Shown here: in pieces, positions 41,949 through 52,962 of the stretch
Position numbering within the stretch: position 1 is the first letter of the stretch
Layout of the letters: every line of letters starts with the position of its first letter
Source: Acanthopleura granulata
Taxonomy: Eukaryota; Mollusca; Polyplacophora; Chitonida; Chitonidae
Direction: 5' to 3'
NCBI GenBank assembly: GCA_016165875.1
Contig: JABBOT010000080.1
Span: 46,582,032 to 46,646,031 of the forward strand
DNA length: 64,000 nucleotides
Notes under the pieces: model-generated
Told to the model about the DNA's origin: nothing
Database searches by the model: none
Seen by the model: the letters and a program-made list of their open reading frames with translations, nothing else
Position numbers and translations under genes: made by a program

Positions 41949-44900
41949 TGGACATCATGGATAAGGTGTTGCATATTTGATGCTTGTACAAGTAGAGGTC
42001 TGGTTATACAAGGGGAGCTAACTCTTGATTTATTAACCTTGGTTAAACCTTCGTGTGAATATCTTTTTCCCAAAAATTTTGGCTCCAGCAGACCCATTTA
42101 ACTGAAAATCTGCTAATTGTGTAACTAGATAGAGAAGTAATGTGAGTCTCCTTGAGGAGGAAAGGTTTTAAATTTAATGCAGGGTGTTTGTCAAAGCACT
42201 CTGTCAAAGCAGGTTCTGGTGGTTTATATAGAATTTCCAAACTCATCAAGAACAGATGTTTCACCAATCATAATCAATAATGTTGCAAGTAGGTCACCAC
42301 AATTGCTTCATCGGGAATGGAATGAAAAGTAATGTCACAAGAAGGGTTGTGGGACGTTGAATGTTGTGGATCTATCCATTCATCAGTACTGATGTGTGTT
42401 CCAGGTAGGTTTCTGTGTCATACTGTAGGGTATTTCCAGTTTTCCAAGAAAGTTGCCATATGTCCGAATTCCTGATTATTTATCATATGAATGCAGGTTT
42501 GAAGATGGATGTTTGTCTGCTGGTAGATTTATTTTAATTTTGAATACCTGTTTGTTGGATATATCGTTTTAAATCTTTGGTTGGCAAGTCATTACATCGA
42601 GCCACTATGAGACTTGCTCTCGTGTATTCCTGTACATGTTTAGACTCAGAGTGTAACTACTTGATTACTTCCTGTAACTGAACAGCTGTCTTTGAGGACC
42701 AGCGTCCTATTCCACTGATGCAGATTTGGCTGGAAATCAAGTGCTCAAGTCAGTAAAGTGCTTATTTTTGGACCAAAAACATCTGTCTATTGCCTTGCAA
42801 TCCATGATTTAATGAGATAAGTTTGGAAATATTGTAAAAATTTGAAATCTGTATCAGACTGGGCTATGGTATTGATGTCTGTGATCTGAATGCCGAGGTC
42901 TTTTTGTGAGAAGGCAGATTTGACACCTCTGTTTCATCAGGAATGAGAATGTACTGTAAATCTTTTTCATAAAGGTGAACTGTCTTGATTGATTTTTTTT
43001 TAATCAAAAATTGGCACATTATATCCTACAGATATCTGAGACAGAGCCGAAGTGATTAAACAAATAAAAATTGCCAGATGGGTTTTGAAAATAAGTATAA
43101 AAGTACTCTAAATTATGCTCCAGCTATTTTGAAGAGTCGTGTTTTGATCAGACCTAAAGTAGTGTTTGGAAAACGGAATACCACAATTACGTCCTGTATA
43201 TTTGACGCACTAGCGCCTTTCAGGGGCAGATAGGTGATGTGGGATATTTTTCTCAGAATTTTTGGCGTTAAACATATTTTTATTTTCTACTAGTAAAAAT
43301 ACTCAGCACAGGCATTTCTTTTTGTTTCCATCACTTTTGTTATATAAAAGATATATTATTCAGTAAAGTGAAATGGAAAATATAACTGGGACAGTTCACC
43401 TGTAACCACACACATGCAAGAAAACTAAAGATGAATCATGATCACATATAGTGTATTGGTTGTACACATTATAGGGTGTGATGAATTACAGCCAGAGACC
43501 ACATGGTAAAACATACTGTTATATCAACCACATAGTGGTATTTGGTCGGAGAAGGATTTTGACGAAGTAGTTTTGTATTTTATTTATCCCAAATAAACAA
43601 CACATTGGTTACTGTTATTCACTTGAAAGAAGAACAGTGCACATTAACGCAGTCTGTATGTACCACAAGTCACCTACATGTCACAATTTCGTTTTCAACG
43701 TATTTATGGTTTTGTTTGCTCTTGCCCTATAGATCATGTGAATTGGGTTTGTGTCCATGTATAAATTCAAAATACCGTTACGTTGGTTCTGAAGTTGTGT
43801 CCAAGTTTATCACTGAAATATTTATTGCTTTTCTGAACATTTTGCACCATGAGTTTGTAGTTTTCCGTGTGTTTCATATCCAGAACATCTTGCCATCGAT
43901 CAGTTTAGTTTTGATTAAAACGGATGCCTTTTTTCTCAAATATTTAGCTGTTTTTTCTCTGATATGTTATTTTATATTAAATGTTATGATAACATATTCT
44001 GAGTGGCCTTTTTTTTTAGACCTCAATGGATTTATTTTAGATTCAACAGATTGATGTTAGATATGTGTTGTATTTTTTCTCTTGAAACTCAGATCTTCCT
44101 GTATATTTTTTCTTGAAGTGTGTGCTTCTTCTGAAAAATTTTGATCGGTGCATAAGTTACACAGAATGACAACATGTCACACCAGTTGGCAGTGCACAAG
44201 TGAAGGTTTGAAGTAGAACAAATTACACGGTTTTAGTCGCCTGATAGTGCTCTTTGTACACTTTGTTAGTGTTATTATTTGTCTTTATCCCACCTTGACA
44301 GCTGTAACTCTAGGATGTTGTCATTGTCTTTATGGAACTGACTGCTTGTGTTATATATTTTATTTGTTCTTATGTTTAGACCATCAGGCAGCTGCAAAAT
44401 ACAGTGATTATTTCAGGAAACGTTGGGTTAGGCATTTCTAAGAACATTAGTACATCTATATTTGCTGAGATCTTTGGTCACTTTTTGCCACTTCTTACTT
44501 TGTTGTGAAATTCCTGTTTTTTTCCAGATGTATTTTTTAAAACTGTTTCTGTCTTATCATTCTTTGTCTCTCCGTTGTCAAGGTGACCAAACTTGCCACC
44601 ACCGACTCCAGTCTGAAACTTTAATAATGGAGTGAGCATATAATAACTTCAACATAAATAATACAATTTTTGCAAAACCTCTGAGTGTTTTCCAAAGATT
44701 GTTTTCTGTAGTTCACGATTTTCCCAGAAGTTGCTAACTGCCTGTGATTTATTTCTAACCAAAGATAGCACCAAATATCATCTACTTACGTTAGAATGTG
44801 TCCGGGTCATGTGTCCAACAAGTCAGAAATTGATTTATAAGTCATAATTTGTATCAGGTTTTGTTCATCTATCAGAGTTTTATTTTGTCGTTATTGTGAA

Positions 44901-45224
44901 TAACTCTGAAACAATTTGTTGGAATGATATATATTTCCATCAAAGCAAAAGTAAGAAGTTTCTGATTTCTTATCTTTGTTGTACTTTGTTTTATATGTAA
45001 TATCCAGCTAATTTTTGAAGTCTGCATATAGTGAATTTAAGAAAAATGTTTTAATTTTGGTTAGTGATTAAACTTGAAGATCTGTAGAAACAAACACATA
45101 TATTGAGGTATTTCTGAATGGTGGCAAATCTGGTGTACTAGTATGTGTATGAAATTGTATGTAAGTCAATAAAGTACATATTGAGATTGTACATAGCTGA
45201 ATAACAGGTGTTAATTTATTCATT

Positions 45225-45460
45225 TATTGGGGCCTCGCAGACTCAGAGGGTTAGGCACTGGTTTGCTGGACTGTCAGGCTCTGGACGAGTTCACTCGTGT
45301 GATGAAATACTAATCTTGTTTGGGCTGCGGCATAAAGTCGGGAGGTTTGACATATTCCTGGGGAAGATCGGTGGTTTACTCAGGGCACTGTGGTTTCTTC
45401 CTCCCATAAACCTGAATGCCATCATTATGAGATAAACATTCTTAAGACCTGCTACATTGT
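45225..45460 (+). repeat. Probable SINE of a third family
   Basis: A head reading GGCCTCGCAGACTCAGAGGG with TTAGGCACTGG resembles a tRNA A-box region, and GACGAGTTCACTCG a degraded B-box. The downstream block GGGGAAGATCGGTGGTTTAC and the CATAAACCTGAATGCCATC stretch loosely echo family A. It is a single copy here. Confidence 0.45.
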
Positions 45461-45548
45461 TAAATTGGCCTACAAATCAAATAAAACAAATGTTCTTTTA
45501 TTTGATTTATTTGTACATTCTCAGAGAATTTTAGTGATTTCCATGACA

Positions 45549-46495
45549 AGTGGTACATGTAGATCAGTAGTACATGATGTCAGTGGTATAGTTAGATAAA
45601 TGGTACATGTAGATCAGTCGTACAGTAGGTCAGTGATGCATGTAGATAAATGGTACATGTAGATCAGTGGGTAGGTGCACTTAGACAAATGGTACATGTA
45701 GATCAGTGATAGAGTGGGTAAGTGGTACAGGTAGATAAAAGATACATGTAGATCAGTGGTACAGTATGTCAGTGGTGCATGTAGATAAATGGTACATGTA
45801 GATCAGTGGTACAGGTAGATAAATAGTACATGTAGATCAGTGGAACAGTAGGTCAGTGGTACATGTAGATCAGTGGTGCAGGTGGATAAATGGTACATGT
45901 AGATCAGTGGTACAGTAGTTCAGTGGTGTGTAGATAAATGGAACATGTAGATCAGTGGTACAGTTGGTCAGTGGTGCATGTAGATAAATGGTACATGTAG
46001 ATCAGTCGTACAGTAGGTCAGTGATGCATGTAGATAAATGGTACATGTAGATCAGTGGGTAGGTGCACTTAGACAAATGGTACATGTAGATCAGTGATAG
46101 AGTGGGTAAGTGGTACAGGTAGATAAAAGATACATGTAGATCAGTGGTACAGTATGTCAGTGGTGCATGTAGATAAATGGTACATGTAGATCAGTGGTAC
46201 AGGTAGATAAATAGTACATGTAGATCAGTGGAACAGTAGGTCAGTGGTACATGTAGATCAGTGGTGCAGGTGGATAAATGGTACATGTAGATCAGTGGTA
46301 CAGTAGTTCAGTGGTGTGTAGATAAATGGAACATGTAGATCAGTGGTACAGTTGGTCAGTGGTGCATGTAGATAAATGGTACATGTAGATCAGTGGTACA
46401 GTATGTCAGTGGTATATGTGGTCCATGCAAATCAATGGTGCAGGTAGACCAGTGGTATTGGTAGATTAGTTGTACGTGTAGATCAGTGGTACAGA
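45549..46495 (+). repeat. Degenerate minisatellite with a 388-bp higher-order repeat
   Basis: The basic unit is a variable ~19-22 base element around GGTACATGTAGATCAGTGG, alternating with GTAGATAAAT pieces. On top of it, 45601-45988 is repeated base for base at 45989-46376, with a partial third start. The exact copy implies a very recent unequal exchange, or an assembly duplication. Each unit contains the palindrome TACATGTA. Confidence 0.9.
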
Positions 46496-46656
46496 TCTGG
46501 GGCCTATGTTACACATGGTGTAATTTAAAATGTCAAACCTAACTGTCGTGATAACTGATAGATTAGAGATACGTCGCCATGGTAGTTATGTCTGACATTT
46601 TTGGTGATCTTGTCTGAAGTGATTACTGACCTCCTGTCTTCCATTACTCTCTCGAT

Positions 46657-47802
46657 GAACATGTGCTGGTCATTTAGTTAACGAAGGCTAGTGATTTACT
46701 TAGGAACATATGCTGGTCATTTAGTTAACGAAGGCTAGCGATTTACTTAGGAACATATGCTGGTCATTTAGTTAACCAAGGCTAGCGATTTACTTAGGAA
46801 CATATGCTGGTCATTTAGTTAACCAAGGCTAGCGATTTACTTAGGAACATATGCTGGTCATTTAGTTAACCAAGGCTAGCGATTTACTTAGGAACATATG
46901 CTGGTCATTTAGTTAACCAAGGCTAGCGATTTACTTAGGAACATATGCTGGTCATTTAGTTAACCAAGACTAGCGATTTACTTAGGAACATATGCTGGTC
47001 ATTTAGTTAACCAAGACTAGCGATTTACTTAGGAACATATGCTGGTCATTTAGTTAACCAAGACTAGCGATTTACTTAGGAACATATGCTGGTCATTTAG
47101 TTAACCAAGACTAGCGATTTACTTAGGAACATATGCTGGTCATTTAGTTAACGAAGGCTAGCGATTTACTTAGGAACATATGCTGGTCAATTAGTTAACC
47201 AAGGCTAGCGATTTACTTAGGAACATATGCTGGTCATTTAGTTAACGAAGGCTAGCGATTTACTTAGGAACATATGCTGGTCATTTAGTTAACGAAGACT
47301 AGCGATTTACTTAGGAACATATGCTGGTCATTTAGTTAACCAAGGCTAGCGATTTACTTAGGAACATATGCTGGTCATTTAGTTAACCAAGGCTAGCGAT
47401 TTACTTAGGAACATATGCTGGTCATTTAGTTAACCAAGGCTAGCGATTTACTTAGGAACATATGCTGGTCATCTAGTTAACCAAGGCTAGCGATTTACTT
47501 AGGAACATATGCTGGTCATTTAGTTAACCAAGGCTAGCGATTTACTTAGGAACATATGCTGGTCATTTAGTTAACCAAGGCTAGCGATTTACTTAGGCTA
47601 GTGATTTACTTAGGAACATATGCTGGTCATTTAGTTAACGAAGGCTAGTGATTTACTTAGGAACATATGCTGGTCATTTAGTTAACCAAGGCTAGCGATT
47701 TACTTAGGAACATATGCTGGTCATTTAGTTAACCAAGGCTAGCGATTTACTTAGGAACATATGCTGGTCATTTAGTTAACCAAGGCTAGCGATTTACTTA
47801 GG
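46657..47802 (+). repeat. 47-bp minisatellite, 24 copies
   Basis: There are 24 units of 47 bases, each with GAACATATGCTGGTCATTTA and GTTAACCAAGGCTAGCGATT, plus one extra 18-base partial unit near 47590. Units differ at a few sites (CCAAGG, CCAAGA, CGAAGG), and equal variants sit next to each other: copies 3-6, 7-10 and 15-20 form blocks. No open frame runs through it, because 47 is not a multiple of three. Confidence 0.95.
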
Positions 47803-49048
47803 TACTCCAGTTACTTCCACCCATGAGTGCTGTTACCTATACTTCAGTGAAATATTCTTTGGTTAATTGGTATAAAAAAGTAAGTTAATCCTACATGTAC
47901 AAGTTATTAAAATCTGTCATCATCGGAATAATTATATTTTTGAGGGGCATGAAAATTACTGTACAGGGTTGTTTCGCACAACTCTATGGCAAATACTGAT
48001 TTCTATCTGCCGGAATGTACACAAATCTTTAAATCCATAATGTTATACCGGTATAACAGGAGTTCAATGTGTCAGTCTCATAATTAAGCTAGCTCCTTTA
48101 GCACCTAATACAACACACATAAACTACATATACTTTATTCATACATATTTATACATAGGCCTGCGTCTCTGTGGAAAAGTCAAATCATGTGGCTACATGT
48201 CGGTAAGGTAACTTGTTAAAAGAAGTGGAGATCGAATTCCAATTTTCATTCACACAGTTGGCCGCCAGTTGCTGTCATGATCTGCTATGGGTCGACTAAA
48301 CCAGAACCAATGTTTTGGCAAAATCATCATTGTGCTAGGCCTTATGTGTTATCAGGTCTCTCTCAACAGGCTGGATCAGATATTTCTTTATTTATTTATT
48401 TGATTGGTGTTTTATGCTGTGGACCTACACAAGAATATTTCACTTATGCAATGGCGACCATCGTTATGGTGGGAGGAAACTGCACAGAGCGAGGGGGGAA
48501 ACCCACGACCATACGCTGGGTGCTGGCGGACCTTCCAACGTACGACTGGAGAGGAAGCCAGTAAGCTGGGTTTGAACTCACACGATCGCACTGAACTTGA
48601 TCAGATAGCCCTGCAGGTAGGCTTACTCAGTCTGATTTGGGTCACAGTGTTGTGGCGAGAAATTACATAACATGTTTTTGATACAATGGTATGGTTCAAA
48701 GGGTTTGAAGATAAAAAAATTTGCATGGTAGCCAGCATGAGAAGGGACGAAGAAACGTCGTTGACGCCGATTGGGCCTGGACGAGTCATATATACAATTT
48801 ATAGTCTTCTCCACGAGATCGTAATCACCGCTCTAATGCGCAATCCCGTGTTGTGGCGAACAGCTTCCGGTTTGTCTCGTACCTTTTCTGCTAATATTAT
48901 GCGTTATAAGTAATACAGGCAAATTACGAGTGTTTGAAGGTAAACGACGAAAATCGTGACGATGTGTCGTCAGTTGAACATGCTGTAACACTGTGACCAG
49001 AAAAAGGCCAGGGAATCTGTCTTGTAATGGTTGGATGGTGCCAAAATT
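47803..49048 (+). other. Region upstream of UBIAD1 copy 1
   Basis: It contains one inverted SINE (48378-48615) and otherwise no gene. A TATA-like CATATATACAAT at 48787-48798 and the GC-richer stretch after 48720 are the likely promoter and 5'UTR of UBIAD1 copy 1. The leader has an upstream ATG at 49027 in another frame. Confidence 0.4.
48378..48615 (-). repeat. SINE (family A), inverted, near full length
   Basis: It starts with the inverted tail (TTTATTTATTTATTTGATTG) and runs through the body to a B-box remnant (inverse of TTTGAACTCACACGATCGC). Confidence 0.8.
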
Positions 49049-50269
49049 ATGTCTACGGCTACCATGGAAACCCTTGGACGGAATAGGGTGTTTAAGAAGA
49101 GTATTGTGAATGGCAGCGTTACAGGAGTAGATAATATTACAAACGGCCTTACTCAAGACTTAGGTCAAATCACTGGATCTCGGGTGAAATTCGCCGAACA
49201 GACGATGACACTGAAAGGCAGATCGGTAAAGGTCAGTAACGGACGCTTAAAACCCAAACAGATGACTGCTAAATCAACTCAGACAGCGAGCGATGGATTA
49301 CACACTTATGGGTTTGAGGACAATGGCTATGCTCCTGGCCATGGCAATACTCCACAGGCACAGTCGGTACTTGTTCCACCGTCCAGATTGAAGAAGTATT
49401 TGGTCGCTCTCAGACCGTGGTCTCTGTCAGCCAGTTTCACTCCCGTGTCTCTGGGATTCGTGCTGGCTCACAAAACGGTCGGAGAATTCAGCATCTGTCT
49501 GTACTTGATCACATGCCTTACGGCGCTATCAGTACATGCCGCGGGGAATCTGGTGAACACGTATTTTGACTTCTGCAAAGGTGTGGACAGCAAGAAAAGC
49601 GACGACCGAACATTGGTGGATAGGATACTGCACCCTAAAGATGTGGCCAAATTTGGAGCATTCTTCTATGTCATGGGATGCGTTGGATTTCTGCTGCTCA
49701 CTTGGATGTCGCCATCAAAGCTTGAGCATGCTGCTTTGCTATATTTCGGTGGACTATCCAGCAGCTTTCTCTACACAGGTGGCTTGGGGTTAAAGTACAT
49801 AGCTTTGGGAGACATAGCTATATTTCTCACATTTGGGCCTCTCGCTGTGATGTTCTCCTATTTGGCGCAAGCTGGGGAGTTGTCGTTTGTGCCACTGATT
49901 TACGCTATTCCTCTAGCTCTGAACACAGAAGCAATTCTTCACGCTAATAACAGCCGAGATATGGAGACTGACCGCAAGGCAGGAATCATCACATTTGCCA
50001 TCCTGATTGGCCCGACTTTATCATACATTGTCTTTGTGCTGCTGTTATTTGTGCCTTACATTTGTTTTGTTTTGATGGGTGTGCATTGTTCAGCTTGGAT
50101 GTTTCTGCCAGTGGTTTCTATCCCCAAAGCATTCGAGGCTGAACGATTGTTTCGTGAACATAAGATGAGGCATCTGCCTCAGCATGTTGCTAAGCTGAAC
50201 CTTGTGTTAGGAATACTGTATACTGTGAGCTGCTTTGCAGCAAAGAAAGGAGTTTTACCTCAGCTTTGA
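49049..50269 (+). CDS. UBIAD1: UbiA prenyltransferase UBIAD1, copy 1 (long N-terminus)
   Basis: A single uninterrupted frame of 406 residues from ATG 49049. The ATG at 49064 has a better Kozak context (ACCATGG) and would give 401. UBIAD1 transfers a geranylgeranyl group to menadione to make menaquinone-4 in ER/Golgi membranes, and regulates HMG-CoA reductase turnover in vertebrates. Both UbiA motifs are intact: NTYFD (Asn170, Asp174, in NLVNTYFDFCKGVDSKKSDD) and NNSRDMETD (300-308). Many hydrophobic helices follow the conserved LRPWS entry. The roughly 115 residues before that point are polar, Ser/Thr/Asn-rich and far longer than the human N-terminus (total 338). The segment 49433-50255 is about 99% identical to copy 2 downstream. 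A possible poly(A) signal is at 50947-50952. Both copies are intronless in the coding region. Confidence 0.95.
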   Translation: MSTATMETLGRNRVFKKSIVNGSVTGVDNITNGLTQDLGQITGSRVKFAEQTMTLKGRSVKVSNGRLKPKQMTAKSTQTASDGLHTYGFEDNGYAPGHGNTPQAQSVLVPPSRLKKYLVALRPWSLSASFTPVSLGFVLAHKTVGEFSICLYLITCLTALSVHAAGNLVNTYFDFCKGVDSKKSDDRTLVDRILHPKDVAKFGAFFYVMGCVGFLLLTWMSPSKLEHAALLYFGGLSSSFLYTGGLGLKYIALGDIAIFLTFGPLAVMFSYLAQAGELSFVPLIYAIPLALNTEAILHANNSRDMETDRKAGIITFAILIGPTLSYIVFVLLLFVPYICFVLMGVHCSAWMFLPVVSIPKAFEAERLFREHKMRHLPQHVAKLNLVLGILYTVSCFAAKKGVLPQL

Positions 50270-52962
50270 TAAAATCACATAGTTAATACAGGTAATGCTT
50301 CATTTGTTGTATGTAAAATTTACAATTTAATGTGTAAATGTGTAACAGGTATTTTCTGTATATATTATTGTAATATGTTTATGTTAGTGAATTTATGTTG
50401 TATATGATGTTGCATATTATCGTCAGAAATGGAATTAGCCCATGGCAGAGTCGTTTATTTATCATATAATTTCGTATCATGATAATTATTATATGAAATT
50501 ATCTTTTCATGTTTGAGACTGTTTGATTAAGAAGGCTTGTTTGAATTGAAATTTATTGGTGATTGTAATATCATATGTGCAGACTCTTGACGATTTGTCG
50601 GGTAGTGGATGGCTCGTGGAGGAATTGGTAAGAATTTTAATTTATGTTACGTGTATTATTGTGTACATATACATGTAGGATAATTAAAGTTGATATCACT
50701 TGAAGACTGTCACATACACAATGAGAAGTAATATATTTAATGCAGAGTTTATTAATAATGATAATTTCTAAATGTAAAAGTTTAAACTGTATATTCATAA
50801 GGGCTAAAACATAAGATATGTTTTTGTATACATTTAGGGTGCTACTCTGAAGGTCGAAGTTCAGGTCTGGTACTGTTTGTGTACATGTAAATGATTTTTA
50901 TGACACACCTTACCTGTTAATCATGCTGCCAAGGCCGTCATTTTAAAATAAAAACTTGTTTCAAGTAAACTTTCCTTCTCACAAAAAAGGGATGTACTGA
51001 ATGACAGGGTTTGGGACTTGGGCTCCCTCCGAACTTTGAATGGTTATGGTATTGGTGATTGTCAGACTCATCATGACAGGGCCATCATTTAAATGTTCTT
51101 TTTTTGAGTGCTCCCCAGCTCTATCAGAAAACTAGGGTAGCTTAGTTAGGATTTTTTTATATTCCTTGGTTATGAAATAGATAGGGATTCTGAATAAATT
51201 GAAAGCAAAACAACAAAAAAAATGATGTACTTTAAATGATGGCCCAGCAGTGCAAGGCAGAACTAGTCATGTGTTTGCGATACTGACCACATATTGTGAT
51301 CTCTTATGAATTCTGTTTTTGTTTATATAGTTTATATAATCTGTTATGCCCTTTATTGATTAGTGATGTCACACAGTAGCTTTCAGTGGATAATTTTCAA
51401 GATAAACTAGATTTCTGAAGAGATATTTTATGAGAGAATCTTTGATTGAAGTCCCATTTCTGCACCATTTGAGTAAAATGCTGTTATAGTTGGCATAGTT
51501 ATCCCAAGATAGTTCTGCTTTCATTGAAAGCCTTTACAGTCATGATTTTGTACATGTATTAATGACAACGAACATATGTTGTCCACATCAAAACTGTTAC
51601 TTTCATTCACATTCCTGGTTTGGATTTCACTGTCCCCACATTTTAAATGTTAAAACCTAACGGTAAACATGAATGGTGATCTATATAATGCTAAATTGTA
51701 TTTCACTTAAAATTTAACAGTTTTCAAGAGACACATTTTGCCTGATTATGGATGGTTCATCCACTTTATAGTGCTACTTAACAGATTTTGTGAAGTTTGA
51801 TTAATTTCTTATCAGAAAAAAATGTATTGATGTGAAAAGTATCATTTTAAGGTCATTATGTGTTTCTGAAAGTGCATTTGTACTAAAAAGACTTTAGGTG
51901 AAATACAGTATATAATAATTAAAACTTTAGCACTTTACTAGCCAGTGTTTGTACATGTTTAATACTGCGAAAGTGAAACGATGTCCTGATATATAAATAC
52001 ATATGCTTGTAAACACTGAGACAAATGCAAATGGAATAACTACAAAATCAGTTTTAATTAGAGGTAGATGTAATTGCCCAGCATCTCAATCGTACAGGCT
52101 CACTGCACGATCAAGACAATTGTTGGTTTCAATCTAAATTTGTCTTCTTGCATCAGTATTAGTCTCTCACATTAAGCAGTATGACAGAGGTCTACTGAAA
52201 TTGTGAATTTGCACTGTATACTGATTGTGAAAACCAAGTTTATAATAAGCCTACGTAAGATATGTTAATAAGATATTTGGCTTAAGTCTTAGACTTTAAC
52301 TGTTGTGTTTCATGTGCAATTCTCAGAGATAATGTTAAAGGCATAAACAGTTGAAGCTGTTAAGTGCATACTGAAATAGCAGGTCAGATTAAATCTCCTT
52401 TATTTTGTCTCCACCAGTACAGTCATAATTTCAGAGAACTTTGATTCTGTTCGTGTTCAAGCTGAGCGAAAGTTAATTTTTTTATAGTAATAATTCGATA
52501 TCCACATTCTGGAAATGTGTTGTCTTTAATATATACCGCAAGTTAAAAGTACAAAGCCTTAGGGTGTGCATTTAGCCTGTATGCACCTCAAAACCAATGA
52601 AGTGAATCAGTCATTAAGCAAAACTACAGGTAGGTAGCCTATTCTGGGTTGAATGAAATAGTGTACACTCAACAAGAACATATTGAACTTTGTGAAGTGA
52701 AAGGGGTGACAGTTACTGTCCATTCAAAAGCAGAGGATTTTTTTTGGTGTGGGAAAAGGTCTAATATAAGAAGCTGCCTAGGAGCATGCAGCCGTAACTG
52801 CAGGTCTTAATGATATTAGAGTCAGAGTTAGACCCACCTGCCGTGCACATCGCTTTGTGTGTATGTATATATGACACTATACTCTGTTTTACAAAGTCTG
52901 CTCTTTGTACAGTGCCTCAAAGGAGTCTCAGACTAGAGGATTTGTAACTAAAATTCAAACAG
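50270..52962 (+). repeat. 3' flank of UBIAD1 copy 1, paralogous to the flank of copy 2
   Basis: No gene in it. Blocks recur in the same order after copy 2: CTGTATATATTATTGTAATA against CTGTATACATTGTTGTAATC, the TTGGGCTCCCT block (51018 and 54558), the AGGCATA-CAGTTGAAGCTG block (52338 and 54745), and a final ATGACACTATA/ATGACATTATA block (52871 and 55154). Large indels separate them. This shows a tandem duplication of gene plus 3' flank that is now strongly diverged outside the coding region. Confidence 0.7.
50947..50952 (+). terminator. Candidate poly(A) signal of UBIAD1 copy 1
   Basis: AATAAA about 680 bases after the stop codon, followed by a T-rich stretch. Other positions are possible. 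Confidence 0.3.

Larger units (their letters stand above)
39328..45220 (+). other. CTDNEP1 downstream region, no gene recognised
   Basis: This AT-rich stretch probably includes a long CTDNEP1 3'UTR. AATAAA-type signals appear near 43591 and 45166. The 149-residue open frame around 43605-44054 is T-rich and resembles nothing I know. TIR element copy 2 lies at 41014-41948, and the microsatellite at 39748-39800. Confidence 0.4.

Noticed and set aside
43605..44054. 149-residue open frame
   Set aside because: T-rich sequence, composition-driven hydrophobic peptide, no family resemblance and no splice context.
46657..47802. CRISPR-like regular array
   Set aside because: Units are directly adjacent with no unique spacers, and the genome is animal; it is a minisatellite.
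49031..49048. Longer open frame before UBIAD1 copy 1
   Set aside because: It opens with TTG, not ATG; the first in-frame ATG is at 49049.
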